A DNA stretch of 35,144 nucleotides from Alphaproteobacteria bacterium RIFCSPLOWO2_01_FULL_40_26 (lineage in GTDB: Bacteria > Pseudomonadota > Alphaproteobacteria > Rickettsiales > UBA1997). The stretch spans positions 21,436 through 56,579 of the forward strand of contig MEMO01000035.1 of assembly GCA_001767955.1 (NCBI GenBank). Reading direction: 5' to 3'. Position numbers and translations under genes: made by a program. Of the stretch, positions 23,996 to 32,867 are shown piece after piece. How positions within the stretch are numbered: the stretch's first letter is position 1; each line of letters opens with the position of its first letter. Under the pieces are notes generated by a model. That model saw only the letters and a list, made by a program, of their open reading frames with translations. It ran no database searches and was not told where the DNA came from.

Positions 23996-25417
23996 ATGAC
24001 CGAACAAAATTTTGACGTAGTAATAATCGGCGGCGGGCCGGGCGGATATGTTGCGGCAATTCGCGCATCACAACTTGGGCTTAAAACAGCCTGTGTGGAA
24101 AAAAGAAAAACTTTGGGCGGAACTTGTTTGAATATCGGCTGTATTCCCTCAAAAGCTCTGCTTGAAATTTCGCATAAATTTCATGATGCAAAACATGGTT
24201 TTGAAAAATTAGGAATCCAAATTTCCGAACCAAAAATTGACATAAAAAAATTGCTGCAAAACAAAAACGAAATTGTTTCTGGCTTAACTCAAGGTATCGC
24301 CGGATTATTCAAGAAAAACAAAGTTTCCTACATCGAAGGTGCAGGAAAATTTTTGGATAAAAATACGATCGAAGTAACAAAATCCGACGGCAGTAAAGAA
24401 AAAATTTCCGCTAAAAATTTCATCATCGCCACCGGATCGGAAGTGACAAAACTTCCCGGTGTTGATATTGATGAAAAGGTGATTGTCTCTTCAACCGGCG
24501 CACTTGATCTTGAAAAAGTCCCGCAAAAAATGATCATAATTGGCGCTGGCGTTATCGGGCTTGAGCTTGGCTCTGTTTGGGGCAGATTTGGCGCTGAAAT
24601 TGAAGTCATTGAATTCCTCGACAAAATCACGCCTTCAATGGATGCGGAAATCTCGCGCAACTTCCAGAGAATTCTCGAAAAACAATGTTTTAAATTCCGT
24701 CTTTCGACAAAAGTTGTTGCAGTGAAGAACGAAAAAAACGGCGCTAAAGTTGAGATTGAATCTGTTGCCGATGACAAAAAAGAAAATAGCAAAAAAGAAA
24801 CTTTATCAGCCGATGTTGTTCTAGTTGCGATTGGACGCAAACCAAACACAGAAAATCTTGGATTGGAAAATGTTGGCATCAAAACCAACGCACGCGGTTT
24901 CATTGAAAATCATCATCTGCGCACATCAGTTGAAAATATTTTCGTTATTGGCGATGTAACAACAGGCCCGATGCTTGCCCACAAGGCTGAAGATGAAGGC
25001 GTTGCCGCAGCAGAAATCATCGCCGGACAAGCCGGACATGTAAATTATGACACGATTCCAAACGTAATTTACACTTATCCGGAAATCGCATCAGTCGGTA
25101 AAACTGAAGAAGAATTAAAAGCGGCCGGCATCAATTACAAAGTCGGAAAATTTTCGATGATGGCAAACTCACGCGCCCGTGCCACTTTTGATTCAGAAGG
25201 TTTTGTTAAAATTTTATCCGATGCAAAAACCGACCGCATTTTAGGCGCTCACATAATTGGACGCGAAGCCGGAAACACAATTCACGAAGTGGTTGTCGCC
25301 ATGGAATTTGGCGGATCAGCAGAAGATATCGCAAGAACCTGCCACTCTCATCCAACCTACAACGAAGCTGTGAAGGAAGCAGCTTTAGCAGTTGATAAGC
25401 GTCAGATTCACAGCTAA
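23996..25417 (+). CDS. lpdA: Dihydrolipoyl dehydrogenase (E3)
   Basis: The FAD-dependent E3 subunit of 2-oxoacid dehydrogenase complexes (and glycine cleavage), reoxidising dihydrolipoamide with NAD+. At 473 residues it has the family length. It shows the FAD-binding IIGGGPGGYVAA, the redox disulfide GGTCLNIGCIPSKALL (C44, C49), NAD-binding IIGAGVIGLELGSVWGRFGA, the second FAD motif VFVIGDVTTGPMLAHKAEDEG, and the C-terminal HSHPTYNEAVKEA with the catalytic His (about 452) and Glu. The gene is alone here, without E1 or E2 genes. Its stop overlaps the stop of the convergent GCS2 ligase by 3 bp. Confidence 0.96.
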   Translation: MTEQNFDVVIIGGGPGGYVAAIRASQLGLKTACVEKRKTLGGTCLNIGCIPSKALLEISHKFHDAKHGFEKLGIQISEPKIDIKKLLQNKNEIVSGLTQGIAGLFKKNKVSYIEGAGKFLDKNTIEVTKSDGSKEKISAKNFIIATGSEVTKLPGVDIDEKVIVSSTGALDLEKVPQKMIIIGAGVIGLELGSVWGRFGAEIEVIEFLDKITPSMDAEISRNFQRILEKQCFKFRLSTKVVAVKNEKNGAKVEIESVADDKKENSKKETLSADVVLVAIGRKPNTENLGLENVGIKTNARGFIENHHLRTSVENIFVIGDVTTGPMLAHKAEDEGVAAAEIIAGQAGHVNYDTIPNVIYTYPEIASVGKTEEELKAAGINYKVGKFSMMANSRARATFDSEGFVKILSDAKTDRILGAHIIGREAGNTIHEVVVAMEFGGSAEDIARTCHSHPTYNEAVKEAALAVDKRQIHS

Positions 25418-26595
25418 TTCCAAACCGGCTTTCTTGCCAAAAATTCTTCAACGTTAAATTTCACCACATCTGAAAACGAATTGTTGTCAGCGTGTATTTT
25501 GCGCTGGCGATTTGAACTGTTTCCCTTGCTGATAATTTCACGTAAAACGTCGACATATTTTTTGTAACCCAGTTTTTTTTCGTAGATAGCAAGCTTGTCC
25601 AGCCACTGCAAAATATCTTCGCTGATTGGCTTTGTTGCGCCGTCAAAATCAACAACGAGATCGGCATGTAAACCATGCCTGATCACGCGCCACTTATTTT
25701 CACGCGAGAACCATAATGGCGGGGTTGGCACCTGCCCTATCCAATCACCGCTATCATTAAACCAATGGCTCAACATATGAATAAAAGCAACGATGGCCAA
25801 AGCTTCATCCAAAGTAGCAGGACCATCGCAGGCACGAATTTCAAGGGTGCCGTAAGCCGGACTTGGACGAATATCCCACCATAAATCCTTGATGGAATTT
25901 ATAGCCTTGCATTTCTTTAAGATGCGATAGAGATGCTCAAATTCATTCCAGTTTCTGGCGCGATAAGGATGTCCGGCAGTTGGCAATGCTTCATAAGTGG
26001 TTGGACGGCATGAAGCAAGACCAGTGTCATCACCCTGCCAAAAAGGTGAACTGGCTGAAAGCGCCAGTAAATGCGGAACAAAATTAAGAAAAAAATTATT
26101 AAAGCGAATGGCATCATCGCCGCTTTTCATTCCCAAATGGACATGCAAACCATAAACCGTCATACGACGAGTCAGCCATTGGTTGCGATCAATCAAATCC
26201 TGATAACGCGGAAGCGAAGTGATGACACAATCTGAATAAAGCGAAAAAGGATGGCAGCCGGTGGTGGCAAAATTAATGCCAAACTCATCGCCGATTTTAG
26301 TGATGATATCATAAGATTGGCTTAAATCTTTTTCGACTTCACAAACATCAAAACACTTGCTGGTATTGATCTCAACCGTGCTCAAATAAAATTCCTGCTT
26401 GATCTTTTTGGTAAGTGAAGATGCGGCTTTTAAAATCTCTTCCGCTCTCGGAGTTAAATTGAAAGAATCTCTGTCAATCAGTTGCAACTCGATTTCAACA
26501 CCAAGCGTTAAAACTCCATTCGAGCAAAAGTCAATTTCTGACTTTTTACCAAAACCGGAAAAAAAATTAACCAGCGATGAGAGGTGGTTTTTCAT
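25414..26595 (-). CDS. GCS2-family carboxylate-amine ligase (glutamate-cysteine ligase type)
   Basis: A 393-residue protein of the GCS2 family (YbdK and plant/alphaproteobacterial-type gamma-glutamylcysteine ligases). Seen landmarks: TLGVEIELQLID near residue 30 with the metal-binding Glu residues, EFYLSTVEINTSKC, YGLHVHLGM, RPSPAYGTLEIRACDGPAT, and a C-terminal RWxxxRHGL-like segment (KWRVIRHGL). The reaction is likely ATP-dependent glutamate-cysteine coupling, which would feed gshB at 16817-17755; substrate assignment within the family is uncertain. ATG 26595 is preferred over the upstream in-frame ATG at 26688, which lies inside alr. It is 14 bp downstream of alr, in the same direction. 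Confidence 0.87.
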   Translation of the reverse strand: MKNHLSSLVNFFSGFGKKSEIDFCSNGVLTLGVEIELQLIDRDSFNLTPRAEEILKAASSLTKKIKQEFYLSTVEINTSKCFDVCEVEKDLSQSYDIITKIGDEFGINFATTGCHPFSLYSDCVITSLPRYQDLIDRNQWLTRRMTVYGLHVHLGMKSGDDAIRFNNFFLNFVPHLLALSASSPFWQGDDTGLASCRPTTYEALPTAGHPYRARNWNEFEHLYRILKKCKAINSIKDLWWDIRPSPAYGTLEIRACDGPATLDEALAIVAFIHMLSHWFNDSGDWIGQVPTPPLWFSRENKWRVIRHGLHADLVVDFDGATKPISEDILQWLDKLAIYEKKLGYKKYVDVLREIISKGNSSNRQRKIHADNNSFSDVVKFNVEEFLARKPVWN

Positions 26596-26609
26596 GTTAA
26601 CTCCGTAAA

Positions 26610-27707
26610 TTAGACAACGACACGCTTTATGCCGGAGTTGATCCTTGTAACAATTTCGTAATTTGAACTTTGCGAGAATTCTGCCCAATCATCGGCAGAA
26701 ATTGCAACCTTTTTTTCGCAGCCAATTATTGTTGCGATATCGCCGACTTTGACATTTTCAATTTCTGTCACATCAAGCACGATCAGATTCATCGTCACAC
26801 GCCCGATTTGTGGAACTTTTTTGCCTTTAACAATCACAAAGGCCTTGTTTGAAGCAAGGCGAGGAATGCCATCGAAATAGCCAATGCCAAGCACTGCCAA
26901 TTTTGAATCACGCTGCAAAATGTGAGTGCAATTGTAGGAAATGGCGCTGCCTTTTTTTAAAAATTTCACTTCCAGAATTTTTGCTTTCCATGACAAAACC
27001 GGCGTTAATTTTACCTGATTTTGTTTACTTTTTTTGATCTGTTTTGAAGGCCATAAACCATAAAGCGAAACACCGATTCTTGCCATATCAAAATGCTTTG
27101 AAACCTTACCTATCAAGGTTGAAGCGCTAGCGCAATGATGGATTAGAGGATTAATTTTGAAGCGCAAAAATTCCTCTTGTAAGCGCAATAATTGCCGCGC
27201 CTGATTTTTAGTGTAATCGTCAAAATTAAAATCATCAGCAGAAGCAAAATGCGCATAAAGACCAACAACGTGCAAAGGTGATTTTCTCAGGAAATTCACC
27301 ACTTTTTTCATATCGTCTTCGATAAAACCATCTCTTCCCAAGCCGGTATCAACACAGATGTGAATCTTCAGATTTTTTTTAACTTTTTGTAAAATATCGA
27401 AAGTTGTGACGGTCAGTTCAATATCATGTTTTATCGCCAGATCAACCTGATCCAAAAAAGCGCGCTCCAAAACCAATAGCTTTTTTTTAAAACCATTTTG
27501 ACGCAGTAAAAGCGCGTCCCTAAAAGCATAAACAGCAAAATAATCCACCTTGTTTTCGATCAATTTTGCCACCTCTAAAAGCCCATGTCCATAAGCATTG
27601 GCTTTGATCACTGCCATGAATTTTGTCTTCTGTGGCAGAATTTTTTTGATTTGAAAAATATTGTTTAGAAGCGCTTTTTTACTGATTTCAAGCCAAGTTG
27701 TAATCAT
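26610..27707 (-). CDS. alr: Alanine racemase
   Basis: A PLP enzyme converting L-alanine to D-alanine for peptidoglycan. At 365 residues it has the family length. The PLP lysine is K35 in [24 protein letters not shown] and [10 protein letters not shown] (with the catalytic Tyr of the second subunit site), [11 protein letters not shown] and GRVTMNL are the other family landmarks. The start ATG 27707 overlaps the hisI stop (ATGA), so hisI, alr and probably the GCS2 ligase form one minus-strand transcript. Together with murB it supports an active murein pathway. Confidence 0.95.
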   Translation of the reverse strand: MITTWLEISKKALLNNIFQIKKILPQKTKFMAVIKANAYGHGLLEVAKLIENKVDYFAVYAFRDALLLRQNGFKKKLLVLERAFLDQVDLAIKHDIELTVTTFDILQKVKKNLKIHICVDTGLGRDGFIEDDMKKVVNFLRKSPLHVVGLYAHFASADDFNFDDYTKNQARQLLRLQEEFLRFKINPLIHHCASASTLIGKVSKHFDMARIGVSLYGLWPSKQIKKSKQNQVKLTPVLSWKAKILEVKFLKKGSAISYNCTHILQRDSKLAVLGIGYFDGIPRLASNKAFVIVKGKKVPQIGRVTMNLIVLDVTEIENVKVGDIATIIGCEKKVAISADDWAEFSQSSNYEIVTRINSGIKRVVV

Positions 27708-28027
27708 GCAATTTTATTGAAAAAACAATTTGGTTTGCCGGTATGACATGCTGGCCCGCTTTGTTCAACTGCAAGCAAAAGACAATCAAAATCGCAATCA
27801 GCAGTAATTGAGATTACTTTTTGAACATGACCGGAAGTCTCACCCTTTTTCCACAAAGCATTTCGTGAACGCGAAAAATACGTGGCATATCCACTTGCAA
27901 GAGTAAGGCGCAGGGATTCTTCATTCATCCAGGCCATCATCAAAACCTCACCACTTTTAACATCTTTGGCTATTGCAGGAATGAGACCGTTGTGATCGAA
28001 TTTTAACTTCTTTAAAATCTCTGACAT
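27704..28027 (-). CDS. hisI: Phosphoribosyl-AMP cyclohydrolase
   Basis: The third step of histidine synthesis, opening the adenine ring of PR-AMP; a zinc/magnesium enzyme. The 107 residues match stand-alone HisI. Landmarks: [25 protein letters not shown] (residues 14-38), [18 protein letters not shown], and the metal-binding cysteines in DCDFDCLLL and [15 protein letters not shown] 28027 begins where the family begins. An in-frame upstream ATG (28129) would add 34 residues encoded by the palindrome, which are not conserved. The start codon overlaps a candidate queD ATG on the other strand in CATG (28025-28028). The rest of the his pathway is not in the window. Confidence 0.93.
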   Translation of the reverse strand: MSEILKKLKFDHNGLIPAIAKDVKSGEVLMMAWMNEESLRLTLASGYATYFSRSRNALWKKGETSGHVQKVISITADCDFDCLLLAVEQSGPACHTGKPNCFFNKIA

Positions 28028-28039
28028 GAAAAAAATTAT

Positions 28040-28220
28040 AAACTCAAATCCGTCATCAGAACCATCCAGAATTTCGCTAACCCTTGATTCTGCCGGTCTT
28101 GTGCGAGCACCGCACAGGAAGCGTATCATGCATACGGTTCCTGAGCGGAGCGGAGCACAAGGCCGGCAGAATCAAGGGTTAGTAGAAATTATGGGTGGTT
28201 CTGATGACGGATTTGAGTTT
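28040..28220. repeat. Long palindrome between hisI and queD
   Basis: AAACTCAAATCCGTCATCAG at 28040 and the complement ending at 28220 are the tips of arms of about 65 bp with few mismatches. The middle (GTGCGAGCACCGCAC and AGGAAGCGTATCATGCATAC) contains smaller palindromes down to an ATGCAT centre. Both outward strands can encode GSDDGFEFI in frame with the adjoining gene: upstream of HisI on one side and at the QueD N terminus on the other. Any promoters for hisI and queD must lie in or beside it. Confidence 0.88.
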
Positions 28221-28634
28221 ATTTGCACTAGGCGCATCGAGTTTGACGCCGCACACAGAATTCTCAATCATGAAAGCAAATGCAAAATGTTGCACGGTCA
28301 TCGCTATGCGCTGGAGGCAAGTTTTACCGCAAAAAAACTTGATGATTTGGGACGTGTAATTGATTTTGGAACAATTCGTGAAGTGCTTGGTTCTTGGGTT
28401 GAAGAGCATCTCGATCACAACACAATTCTTTCAATCAAAGATAAAAAACTTGGTGGAAAAATTTCCTCTGAAACCGGACAAAAAATTTATTACCTCAAAG
28501 AAAATCCAACCGCCGAAAATATCGCCAACCACCTTTTAAAAGAAATTTGTCCGAAACTTTTCGCCAAAAAAAATGTCAAATGCGTGGCAATAAAACTTTA
28601 CGAAACGCCGAATTGTTATGTTGAAACCAAATAG
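28191..28634 (+). CDS. queD: 6-carboxytetrahydropterin synthase (QueD/PTPS family)
   Basis: Converts dihydroneopterin triphosphate to 6-carboxytetrahydropterin, in queuosine synthesis. The zinc ligands are seen in FDAAHRI and CKMLHGHRY, which also carries the catalytic Cys. DFGTIREVLGSWVEEHLDHNTIL and NPTAENIANHLLKEI, then KLYETPNCYVE, complete the family pattern. The start is uncertain: ATG 28191 gives 147 residues, with [12 protein letters not shown] before the first conserved strand. An in-frame ATG at 28026 gives 202 residues but would translate the whole palindrome. I prefer 28191. Even so, the first nine residues are encoded by the palindrome arm. Confidence 0.9.
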   Translation: MGGSDDGFEFICTRRIEFDAAHRILNHESKCKMLHGHRYALEASFTAKKLDDLGRVIDFGTIREVLGSWVEEHLDHNTILSIKDKKLGGKISSETGQKIYYLKENPTAENIANHLLKEICPKLFAKKNVKCVAIKLYETPNCYVETK

Positions 28635-28849
28635 TTTTAGAGCCTGTTTTCAAGATTGTTCTTAAAATTTTGTGTCCAAAAAATAGATCCTGAAACAAGT
28701 TCAGGATGACAATCTGGGAAAGATGATTCTAAAACATGTCATCCTGAACTTCTAAAACATGTCATCCTGAACTTCTAAAACATGTCATCCTGAACTTGTT
28801 TCAGGATCTATTTTTAGAGACACAACATTTTTGAAAACAGGCTCTAAAA
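28635..28849. repeat. Complete palindromic element with 23-bp triplication at its centre
   Basis: The ends TTTTAGAGCCTGTTTTCAA and TTGAAAACAGGCTCTAAAA are perfect complements. Then come TTGTTCTTAAAATTTTGTGTCC-type arms and the TAGATCCTGAAACAAGTTCA core in both arms. Near the centre, a 23-bp unit (TTCTAAAACATGTCATCCTG plus AAC) is repeated three times at 28727-28795. The element fills the gap between queD and ffh. Partial relatives lie at 16378, at 18481-18500 and at the ratA 3' end. Confidence 0.88.
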
Positions 28850-28855
28850 AATACC

Positions 28856-30229
28856 ATGTTTGATAATTTTTCCGACAAAATCACAAAAATCTTTAATCAG
28901 ATTTCCGGCAAAAAATTCATCTCGGAAGATGATTTAAATACCGCGATGCGCGAAATTCGAATCGCACTTTTGGAAGCTGATGTTGCTTTGCCAATTGCCA
29001 AAAATTTTATCGAGCAAGTCAAACAAACTGCCTTGGGACAACAGCTGATCAAATCTGTTTCACCAGGACAAATGATCGTAAAGATCGTTCATGATGAATT
29101 GGCAAAATTACTGGGAAGCGAAAAATCAGAAATCAACCTTGATACACGCCCGCCTGCAGTGATTTTAATGGTTGGTTTGCAAGGCGCAGGCAAAACCACA
29201 TCTGCGGCAAAATTGGCGCTGCGGTTAAAAAATAAAAACCATAAAAAGATTTTGCTCGCCTCACTTGACACTTACAGGCCAGCAGCGGCAGAGCAGTTAA
29301 AAATTTTGTCACAAAAAATCTTTGTTGATTGTGATGAGTTCGACACACAAAAAAAACCAATCGAGCTCGCAAAAAAAGCCAGACAAAAAGCCGCTGATTT
29401 CGGTTATGATGTTTTAATTCTCGACACCGCGGGACGCATCGCAATCGATAAAACAATGATGCAGGAATTGGTTGAAATTCAAAATGCCGTTGTTGCTACG
29501 GAAACTCTGCTCGTCGTTGATGCCATGATTGGACAGGATGCTATAAATGTTGCCAAAAATTTCCTGGAAAAATTGCCAATCAGCGGAGTTATCTTAACAC
29601 GTTTGGATGGCGATTCTCGTGGTGGCGCAGCTTTGACCATGAAGGCTGCAACCAATTGTCCAATCAAATTTATCGGCGTCGGCGAAAAAGTAGAAGAGCT
29701 CGATGAATTTAATCCGGAGCGTATCGCTTCAAGAATTGTCGGCATGGGTGATGTGGTTTCTCTGGTTGAAAAAGCGCAGGAAATTTTTGACGAAGAAGAG
29801 ATGAAAAAGGCAGCAAAAAAGTTGCGTGCCGGTGAGTTTGACTTCAATGATTTGCTATCGCAAATCCGCAATATGAAAAAAATGGGTGGTGCGGCGAACA
29901 TAATAAATCTGCTGCCAGGCATCGGGAAGATAAAAGAGCAACTCGGCAAAATGAACAATCTCGAAAAGGAAATAAAATTGCAGGAAGCCCTGATTCTTTC
30001 GATGACCAAAACCGAAAGAAATGATCCGGAAATTTTAAATTCCTCACGCAAACACAGAATCGCCAAAGGCGCTGGCAGCACAATTCAGGAGGTCAATCGC
30101 CTGATGAAAAAATATAAACAGATGAAAAAAATGATGGGAAAAATGGGAAAAATTGATCCAGAAAAAATGAAAGAGATGATGGGAAATTTTAACGAAGGTG
30201 AAATGTCAAAATTTAGAAATTTTATTTAG
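28856..30229 (+). CDS. ffh: Signal recognition particle protein Ffh
   Basis: The GTPase that, with 4.5S RNA, binds signal sequences of nascent membrane proteins and docks with FtsY. 457 residues. An N-domain four-helix bundle occupies residues 1-90. The G domain has GLQGAGKTTSAAKLA (P loop), DTYRPAAAEQL, LDTAGRIAIDKTMM and LTRLDGDSRGGAAL. The M domain is Met-rich, with KKYKQMKKMMGKMGKIDPEKMKEMM-type residues at the C terminus. The start ATG 28856 follows the palindromic element by 6 bp, so no clear ribosome-binding site lies outside the repeat. ratA begins 4 bp after the stop. Confidence 0.97.
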   Translation: MFDNFSDKITKIFNQISGKKFISEDDLNTAMREIRIALLEADVALPIAKNFIEQVKQTALGQQLIKSVSPGQMIVKIVHDELAKLLGSEKSEINLDTRPPAVILMVGLQGAGKTTSAAKLALRLKNKNHKKILLASLDTYRPAAAEQLKILSQKIFVDCDEFDTQKKPIELAKKARQKAADFGYDVLILDTAGRIAIDKTMMQELVEIQNAVVATETLLVVDAMIGQDAINVAKNFLEKLPISGVILTRLDGDSRGGAALTMKAATNCPIKFIGVGEKVEELDEFNPERIASRIVGMGDVVSLVEKAQEIFDEEEMKKAAKKLRAGEFDFNDLLSQIRNMKKMGGAANIINLLPGIGKIKEQLGKMNNLEKEIKLQEALILSMTKTERNDPEILNSSRKHRIAKGAGSTIQEVNRLMKKYKQMKKMMGKMGKIDPEKMKEMMGNFNEGEMSKFRNFI

Positions 30230-30233
30230 CTGT

Positions 30234-30695
30234 ATGTCATCTTTAAGCCAAACAAAAATTCTCCCTTATCCGGCAAAAAAAATTTATGATCTGGTGATGG
30301 ATATTGAAAAATATCCGGAATTTTTGCCCTGGTGCAAACAGGCAAAAATTGTTGAAAAAATTTCAGAAGAAAATTTGCGCGCCGATTTATTGATTAATTT
30401 TAAAAATCTTTTTGAAAAATATCGCTCTGACGTGAAGCATGGAAAATCAAGGCCTGATGAGTTTTTTGTTGATGTGATTGCAATTCAGGGTCCATTCAAA
30501 AATTTGGTAAATAAATGGAAATTCCGTGATTTGGAAAATGAAAATTGCGAAGTGGAATTTTTCATCGAGTTTGAATTCAACTCAATTTTTCTAACCAAAA
30601 TGGTCGGCACAATTTTTGAGAAAGCGGTGACAAAAATGATGGACGCTTTTGAAGTGAGGGCAGAAAAATTAGATCCCGAAACAAGTTCGGGATGA
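30234..30695 (+). CDS. ratA: RatA/Coq10-like START-domain protein
   Basis: 153 residues of the polyketide cyclase/START family. Landmarks are the N-terminal KILPYPAKKIYDLVMDIEKYPEFLPWCKQAKIV (conserved YxxVxDVxxYPxFLPWC) and, at the C terminus, FEFNSIFLTKMVGTIFEKAVTKMMDAFEVRAEKL. In mitochondria and alphaproteobacteria such proteins bind ubiquinone (Coq10); in E. coli RatA was reported to hinder ribosome subunit joining. Coq10-like ubiquinone chaperoning is as likely here. ATG 30234 fits the family start. The last residues, LDPETSSG, and the TGA stop are encoded by a repeat (GATCCCGAAACAAGTTCGGG), so the natural C terminus has been replaced or extended. Confidence 0.88.
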   Translation: MSSLSQTKILPYPAKKIYDLVMDIEKYPEFLPWCKQAKIVEKISEENLRADLLINFKNLFEKYRSDVKHGKSRPDEFFVDVIAIQGPFKNLVNKWKFRDLENENCEVEFFIEFEFNSIFLTKMVGTIFEKAVTKMMDAFEVRAEKLDPETSSG

Positions 30696-30728
30696 CAATC
30701 TTGGAGAGATGGTTTCAAAACATGTCAT
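30671..30728. repeat. Partial repeat forming the 3' end of the ratA-like gene
   Basis: AGATCCCGAAACAAGTTCGG plus GATGACAATCTTGGAGAGATGG and AAAACATGTCAT match the left arm and central part of the element at 28684-28745 with substitutions. The right arm is missing. It supplies eight codons and the stop of the ratA-like gene. Confidence 0.7.
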
Positions 30729-30738
30729 TTTTATACCC

Positions 30739-32697
30739 TCAAATTTTCATCGGCAAAATCACCATGTTTTGTCCTTGGACATGCAAGCGTCTTTGCATGA
30801 TGTATGGGATGTGGTTGAAGAGGATTTGGGTGAAAATATTTTCATTGTCGAAGATAAATTTGGTGCCGAAGAAAACCGTATTTGGATAATCCCTTACCAC
30901 ACGATTGGTTAGTTGTGTCATCTTTTCGACAATATCGGCATCATATCCGACATAGGCTTTGGCAAAGCGGCCATTGGCATTGCAGTAATTTTTGTATTTG
31001 CGCAAAATCATTTTGGTTTTGCTACGCATTTCGCGCCATCTTTTTTCTTCGCGGAAATTGTTGAAATCAACTTCGCCAACCATAACGAAAATAAAATTCT
31101 TAAAAATTCCGGGAAAAAGTTTTTTGATCTCAAGCAGACAATTCATGCCGCTGCCAAAAGTTTGATCAACGATGATCGCCGCTGTTGGCGCTTCTTTATC
31201 AACTTCCGTGATTTCAACTTCCGAAACCACATTATAATCCAGAAATTCATTTTCCTTTTGGCTTAAATGTAATCTGAAACGGCGATAAATATTTTTAATC
31301 AGCAAACCAAAAGCGATGAAAATGGAAGTAATCAGCAACGTCACCCAACCACCTTCATAAAATTTTTCAAAAATGGTGATTGATAAAATGCCAAAGCAGA
31401 CAATGAAACCGACAAACGAAATCAGCATTTTGCTTTTCCATGCCGGTTTTCTTCTACGGTTGCGCAGCCAATAAATCGTAAGGCCGAGAAGCGACATCGA
31501 AAAAGTGATGAACACGTTGATCGAATAAAGCACCACCAAAACATGAACCGAGCCGCCGGTGATGATCAGTGTGATAATTGCCGCAATCGCCATAAATAAA
31601 ATGCCGTTTTTCGTGACCAATCTGCTGGAAAGAGAGCTAAAAGATTTGGGCATCCATTCATCAGAAGCCATGTTGGCAATGACATTGGGACCGGCAAGAA
31701 ATCCGGCATTGGCAGCAACAACCAAAAGACCGGTTTCAAAAAGCATCACAATTGGCACCAGAAAATTACCGAATTCGATGTCATTGTAGTTCCAGGTTTC
31801 GGTGAGGATGTAGAAGGTAGTGGCGTTCAAAGTTTGTCCTTCAACTTTGGCAACGCCCCACAACAGATAAAGCAAGGTGATTCCGGCGGCCATGAAAGCG
31901 AGAGAAATTGCCACCATGAACATTGTCAATTTTCCGGTGCGATCTCGTGGTTCCGACAAGGTATTAACATTGTTTGAAACCGCTTCCAAACCAGTGTATG
32001 TGCCGGCTCCCATCGAAAAGGCTTTGAGAAAAATTGATAAAATAAAAACCCAGCCAAAAGCGTTTTTCATTTCTCCGGTTTCGGCAACGGCTTGAGGAAT
32101 AAGGGTGGCAAGGCCATAGCGATGTGCCACAATACCATAAACAATCAAAGCAAAATGTGTGATGATGAAGCCAAGAAAAACTGGCAGCAGAATCTTAATT
32201 GACTCTTTCATGCCGCGCAGATTCAGGAAGGCGAGAAAACAAATCAGAATAGCGGCAAAAACTATTTTGGCTTTTTGCCATTCGGGAGGAAGAAAACTGA
32301 AAATTGCGTCAATTGCAGCGGCAATCGAAATCGAGATGGTTAAAACATAATCAACAATCAAAGCTGAACCCGAAACAAGACCGGCATGGCGCCCTAAAAG
32401 CTTTGTTGCCACACGATATCCTCCGCCACCATTTGGAAAAAGTTCGATGACTTGAGTGTAAGCGTAAGAGATGATGAAAATGGTGAGAGTAATGGCAATC
32501 ACGAGATAGATCGCCAGATCGCTATGAACGCCAAGCGCAATAAATCCTTCTTCCGGACCATAACATGAGGAAGAAATCCCATCCGCTCCAAGGCCAACCC
32601 AGGCAAGAAAGGCGGCTAAAGAAATGTGTTTTCTGGTTTCTTTGTCGAAAGGATCGCGCTTTTGTCCGAAGAGAAAATTTCTGATTTTGAAAAACAT
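30739..32697 (-). CDS. APC-superfamily transporter, KimA-like (potassium or amino acid)
   Basis: 652 residues. About twelve transmembrane segments occupy residues 25-470, and a soluble C-terminal domain of about 160 residues follows. The sequence tracks Bacillus KimA: SLAAFLAWVGLGADGISSSC near the N terminus (KimA: LSSDALSSVAYG), ELFPNGGGGYRVATKLLG, LIVDYVLTISISIAAAIDAI, LKAFSMGAGTYTGLEAVSN, and ANAGFLAGPNVIANMASDEWMP. KimA-type proteins import K+ and their C-terminal domain binds c-di-AMP in Firmicutes; alphaproteobacterial members are little characterised. Substrate assignment here is inference. The ATG at 32697 lies 4 bp from the palindrome at 32702, so its promoter must be in or beyond that repeat. 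Confidence 0.85.
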   Translation of the reverse strand: MFFKIRNFLFGQKRDPFDKETRKHISLAAFLAWVGLGADGISSSCYGPEEGFIALGVHSDLAIYLVIAITLTIFIISYAYTQVIELFPNGGGGYRVATKLLGRHAGLVSGSALIVDYVLTISISIAAAIDAIFSFLPPEWQKAKIVFAAILICFLAFLNLRGMKESIKILLPVFLGFIITHFALIVYGIVAHRYGLATLIPQAVAETGEMKNAFGWVFILSIFLKAFSMGAGTYTGLEAVSNNVNTLSEPRDRTGKLTMFMVAISLAFMAAGITLLYLLWGVAKVEGQTLNATTFYILTETWNYNDIEFGNFLVPIVMLFETGLLVVAANAGFLAGPNVIANMASDEWMPKSFSSLSSRLVTKNGILFMAIAAIITLIITGGSVHVLVVLYSINVFITFSMSLLGLTIYWLRNRRRKPAWKSKMLISFVGFIVCFGILSITIFEKFYEGGWVTLLITSIFIAFGLLIKNIYRRFRLHLSQKENEFLDYNVVSEVEITEVDKEAPTAAIIVDQTFGSGMNCLLEIKKLFPGIFKNFIFVMVGEVDFNNFREEKRWREMRSKTKMILRKYKNYCNANGRFAKAYVGYDADIVEKMTQLTNRVVRDYPNTVFFGTKFIFDNENIFTQILFNHIPYIMQRRLHVQGQNMVILPMKI

Positions 32698-32701
32698 TTA
32701 T

Positions 32702-32867
32702 TTAGACACTGTTAGCTAATTATTTTTTTCGGGATTTTTTGCCAATTTTTAGCGACTTTTTTGAAGAATTTTGAAGCTGTATTAGACATACTGCGAAAAA
32801 TTCTTCAAAAAAATGAGCAAAAATTCGCAAAAAAGCACGGAAAAAATAATTAGCTAACAGTGTCTAA
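32702..32867. repeat. MITE-like palindromic element
   Basis: The terminal inverted repeats TTAGACACTGTTAGCTAATT plus ATTTTTT are perfect over about 26 bp. The arms remain about 85% complementary over roughly 70 bp, around a short loop near TGTATTAGACATAC. The 166-bp element has no open frame. It lies between the transporter and trpF, and its right end supplies the trpF stop codon and last codons (CGACACTGTTAG in the trpF sense differs only by its first base from the element end). Confidence 0.8.

Noticed and set aside
28028-28129. N-terminal extension of hisI from ATG 28129
   Set aside because: The added residues are encoded by the palindrome arm and are absent from HisI proteins. ATG 28027 starts exactly where the family does.
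28026-28190. N-terminal extension of queD from ATG 28026 (55 more residues)
   Set aside because: It is the translation of the palindrome and matches no part of the family. It would also overlap the hisI start codon. ATG 28191 is a simpler start.
28727-28795. Short regularly repeated units that might suggest a CRISPR array
   Set aside because: The three 23-bp units are directly adjacent with no spacers, and they lie inside a palindromic element. No cas gene is nearby.
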